8,802 nt of DNA, taken from the NCBI GenBank assembly GCA_965368335.1, contig CBDUMN010000125.1, positions 1 through 8,802 on the forward strand. The letters run 5' to 3'. Numbering within the stretch: the stretch's first letter is position 1; each line of letters starts with the position of its first letter. The position numbers and the translations under genes are program-made. The notes beneath the pieces are model-generated. The model saw only the letters and a list, made by a program, of their open reading frames with translations, was not told where the DNA came from and did no database searches. This document shows, in pieces, positions 6,450 to 8,802 of the stretch. The DNA is from CBDUMN01 sp965368335. GTDB taxonomy: Bacteria; Pseudomonadota; Alphaproteobacteria; Rhodospirillales; JAPHRK01.

Positions 6450-8107
6450 TGCGCATTCTTTTCATCACGCATTCGTTCAACAGCCTGACCCAGCGGCTCT
6501 ATATGGAGTTGACCCAACGGGGGCATGAGGTTTCGGTCGAGTTCGACATTAATGACGACGTGACCCGCGAAGCGGTAGCGCTTTATAAGCCCGACCTGAT
6601 CGTCGCGCCGTTCTTGAAGCGCGCTGTACCCGAGGATATCTGGAAAAATCATGTCTGCCTGATCGTCCATCCCGGTCCGCAAGGTGATCGAGGTCCCTCG
6701 TCGCTCGATTGGGCGGTGCGGGAGGGAGCGTCTGAATGGGGCGTTACCGTGCTCCAGGCGGCCGCCGAAATGGATGCGGGCGATATCTGGGCGACACATA
6801 ATTTCCCTATGCGTGGCGGGGCGAAAGGATCGCTTTATCGCAATGAGGTGACGCTTGCCGCGGTTAAGGGGGTGCTGGAGGCGGTTGAGAATTTCGGCAA
6901 GCGAGGTTTCCAGCCCACACCATTAGACGATATGTCCGGCTGGCGTGATCTGCTGCGGCAGCCTGATCGCGCTATCGACTGGGCCGTGGACGACATGGCG
7001 ACGGTGCTACGCAAGATCAGATCCGCCGATGGATTTCCCGGTGTCCGCGACAATCTGCTGGGCCTTGACTGCTTTCTGTTCGACGCTCACCCGGAAGAAA
7101 CTCTCAAGGGCGAGCCGGGCGAAATTATCGCCCAATGGAATGGGGCGATTTGCCGCGCCACTGTCGATGGGGCGGTCTGGATTACCCATTTGAAAGAGAA
7201 AATTGACGGAGAGCGGACCTTCAAGCTGCCTGCAGCCATGCTGCTTAAAAAGCGGCTTGATGGCGTGGCTGAACGCAACGGCTCCTGGCGCGATATTTGG
7301 TATGAGCGCGATGGGGATATCGGCTACCTGCATTTTCCCTTCTACAACGGCGCTATGAGCACAGATCAATGTCGCCGCCTCGCCCAGGCGGTGCGACAGA
7401 CCCGGAGCGATGAAGCGCGGGTTCTGGTGCTCATGGGCGGGCATGACTTTTGGTCCAACGGCATCCACCTCAACACCATCGAGGCCGCTGAAAGCCCGGC
7501 TGACGAGTCCTGGGCCAACATTAACGCCATGGACGACCTGTGCCGCGAAATTTTGACCTTGGAGGATAAGCTCACCGTCGCCGCCATGCAGGGCAATGCC
7601 GGGGCAGGCGGGGTGTTTTTGGCCCTTTGCGCCGATGTGGTCGTCGCCCGCCAGGGTATCGTGATGAACCCGCACTATAAGAACATGGGTAACCTTTTCG
7701 GCTCGGAATACTGGACCTACGTTCTACCGCGCCGAGGTGGCGATGCGGCGGCCTCTGTAATGACCAACCGCTTGCCGGTGGGGACTGATGAAGCGATGGA
7801 AAAAGGCTTGGTCGATGCGGTGCTGCCGGGCTTGCCGAAAGAGTTTGTCCAAGGTGTGCGCCAGTACGTTAAGTCCTTGGCTGGATCGTCAAGTCTTGAG
7901 GACGAAATTGCGGACAAGAGGGAAAGGCGCGCCAAAGATGAGGCGGAAAAGCCCCTGGCGCTCTATCGATCAGAGGAATTGGAGAAGATGAAGCTCAATT
8001 TCTATGGCTTCGATCCTTCCTATCATGTGGCCCGCTACAACTTCGTTTTCCGCATTCCCCATTCGCGCACCCCATTGCATCTGGCGAAGCATCGTCGTCT
8101 CCTGTAA
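6449..8107 (+). CDS. hypX: HypX/HoxX, CO-ligand synthesis enzyme (formyltransferase-crotonase fusion)
   Basis: This is a two-domain cytoplasmic enzyme of 552 residues. HypX of Ralstonia eutropha and Aquifex aeolicus makes the active-site CO from formyl-tetrahydrofolate by way of formyl-CoA, mainly important under aerobic conditions. The N-terminal half is formyltransferase-like: MRILFITHSFNSLTQRL at the start, HPGPQGDRGPSS (74-85), and MDAGDIW (108-114). The C-terminal half (about 290-480) is an enoyl-CoA hydratase-like domain with GGHDFWSNGIHLN (330-342) and AMQGNAGAGG (379-388), an oxyanion-hole region. The extreme C-terminus has the YHVARYNFVFR block usual for HypX. The start is the ATG at 6449, overlapping the hypE TGA (TGATG); two TTG codons just upstream lie in hypE and have no support. 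Both domains are intact. Confidence 0.97.
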   Translation: MRILFITHSFNSLTQRLYMELTQRGHEVSVEFDINDDVTREAVALYKPDLIVAPFLKRAVPEDIWKNHVCLIVHPGPQGDRGPSSLDWAVREGASEWGVTVLQAAAEMDAGDIWATHNFPMRGGAKGSLYRNEVTLAAVKGVLEAVENFGKRGFQPTPLDDMSGWRDLLRQPDRAIDWAVDDMATVLRKIRSADGFPGVRDNLLGLDCFLFDAHPEETLKGEPGEIIAQWNGAICRATVDGAVWITHLKEKIDGERTFKLPAAMLLKKRLDGVAERNGSWRDIWYERDGDIGYLHFPFYNGAMSTDQCRRLAQAVRQTRSDEARVLVLMGGHDFWSNGIHLNTIEAAESPADESWANINAMDDLCREILTLEDKLTVAAMQGNAGAGGVFLALCADVVVARQGIVMNPHYKNMGNLFGSEYWTYVLPRRGGDAAASVMTNRLPVGTDEAMEKGLVDAVLPGLPKEFVQGVRQYVKSLAGSSSLEDEIADKRERRAKDEAEKPLALYRSEELEKMKLNFYGFDPSYHVARYNFVFRIPHSRTPLHLAKHRRLL

Positions 8108-8146
8108 GAAGGACCGGTAGGGGACAAAAGGGAAGCGACGGCGCCC

Positions 8147-8802
8147 ATGTGGGGAAAACTCTTTGAAGGCTTGGACCGGCGGCAGGTGGCCCTGCTTTGT
8201 GTGCTGCCGGTAATCTACGTAGCGCTCATTGTCTGGCTGCGTCAGACGGCAGGCTCTTTTTCCAATTGGTACAGCATCGACCCCAATATCCGCTATCTGC
8301 TTGATGCGTTGAACCTGCTGGCGCTTGATGCCGTGGGGAATGTCGACCATCCAGGTGCGACTGTGCAGTGGATTGGGGCCTTGGTGATCAAGTTGCTCAA
8401 TCCTTTTACGGAAACAGATTTGATCATCGATCAGGCGCTGGTGAATTCCGATAAATTCTTGATGTCCGTTCTCATCGCCCTGACGTTGGTGACGGCTGTT
8501 GCCATGGTTTTTGCCGGTGCGGCGGCCTGGGCGGTTTCTGGGAGTCCGGTTCCGGCGGTTCTCATTCAAATATCGCCTTTTCTGTCGCGCATCCTGGTTA
8601 AAAACGCTCTCGACGTAAAGCCGGTTCCTTTGCTGATCGCCATGGTGTTGTTGACGGCTGCCGTTGTGTTCTTGGCGCTTCGGCCCCAGTCTCTTGAGCG
8701 TCATCGAACGGCCTATGCCTGGGGTTTTGGTTTGATTGGCGGGTTTTCTGTGGCGACCAAAATTACCGCTGCGCCCATCCTTATTTTGCCGGTTTTCCTT
8801 TT
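8147..8802 (+). CDS. Polytopic membrane protein, GT-C glycosyltransferase-like (3' end outside window)
   Basis: The frame is open from the ATG at 8147 to the window end, about 218 residues, so the protein is incomplete here. A short basic N-terminus is followed by a clear membrane segment (VALLCVLPVIYVALIVWL, about 14-31). Then comes a soluble loop with SIDPNIRYLLDALNLL (about 43-58) and VDHPGATVQ (about 65-73), then further hydrophobic stretches at about 104-131, 158-175 and 189-218. An acidic residue in the first loop followed by a DHPG-type motif resembles bacterial PMT/ArnT-like (GT-C) membrane glycosyltransferases, but I cannot assign a substrate. It has no evident link to hydrogenase maturation. 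An AAGGGAAG stretch (8128-8135) is a rather distant ribosome-binding site, and an in-frame TAA (the hypX stop) precludes an upstream start. Assignment as a membrane protein is firm; the glycosyltransferase call is tentative. Confidence 0.6.
   Translation, partial: MWGKLFEGLDRRQVALLCVLPVIYVALIVWLRQTAGSFSNWYSIDPNIRYLLDALNLLALDAVGNVDHPGATVQWIGALVIKLLNPFTETDLIIDQALVNSDKFLMSVLIALTLVTAVAMVFAGAAAWAVSGSPVPAVLIQISPFLSRILVKNALDVKPVPLLIAMVLLTAAVVFLALRPQSLERHRTAYAWGFGLIGGFSVATKITAAPILILPVFL

Overview
The window is almost entirely a [NiFe]-hydrogenase maturation operon on the + strand. It enters inside the catalytic large subunit gene and leaves inside an unrelated membrane protein gene. Gene content and order resemble the hup/hyp clusters of hydrogen-oxidising alphaproteobacteria (Rhizobium, Rhodobacter), and protein sequences and codon use fit a moderately GC-rich alphaproteobacterium, perhaps Rhodospirillales. 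That taxonomic placement is inference from composition and gene set only.

Layout: 3' end of the hydrogenase large subunit (1-417); its maturation endopeptidase HupD/HyaD (417-971); the HypC-like chaperone HupF (962-1252); the HybE/HupJ assembly chaperone (1249-1857); a 98-bp gap; HupK, a large-subunit-like scaffold (1956-3038); HypA (3047-3391), HypB with a His-rich nickel segment (3391-4269), HypD (4269-5408), HypE (5409-6449) and HypX (6449-8107); a 39-bp gap; then the 5' part of a polytopic membrane protein resembling a GT-C glycosyltransferase (8147 to window end). Most junctions overlap or abut (TAATG, ATGA, TGATG, TAGATG), so most of the block is probably one translationally coupled transcript. 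No promoter, terminator, RNA gene, mobile element or CRISPR array can be supported. Every reverse-strand reading frame is a shadow of a + strand gene.

How the genes work together (family knowledge): HypE makes cyanide ligands from carbamoyl groups supplied by HypF. HypX makes CO from a formyl group. HypD, with a HypC-type partner, assembles Fe(CN)2CO and passes it to the large subunit, possibly by way of HupF and HupK. HypA and HypB insert nickel. HupD then cuts off the C-terminal tail of the large subunit, and the HybE/HupJ chaperone helps assembly. The window-specific points are that no canonical HypC and no HypF lie here, that the only HypC-family protein has Tyr where HypC has a conserved His, that HupK keeps the first cysteine of each metal-binding pair, and that HupF, HupK and HypX, all linked to maturation in air or low oxygen, occur together. 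I see no sign of an entirely new system; this is a recognisable but trimmed variant of a known one.
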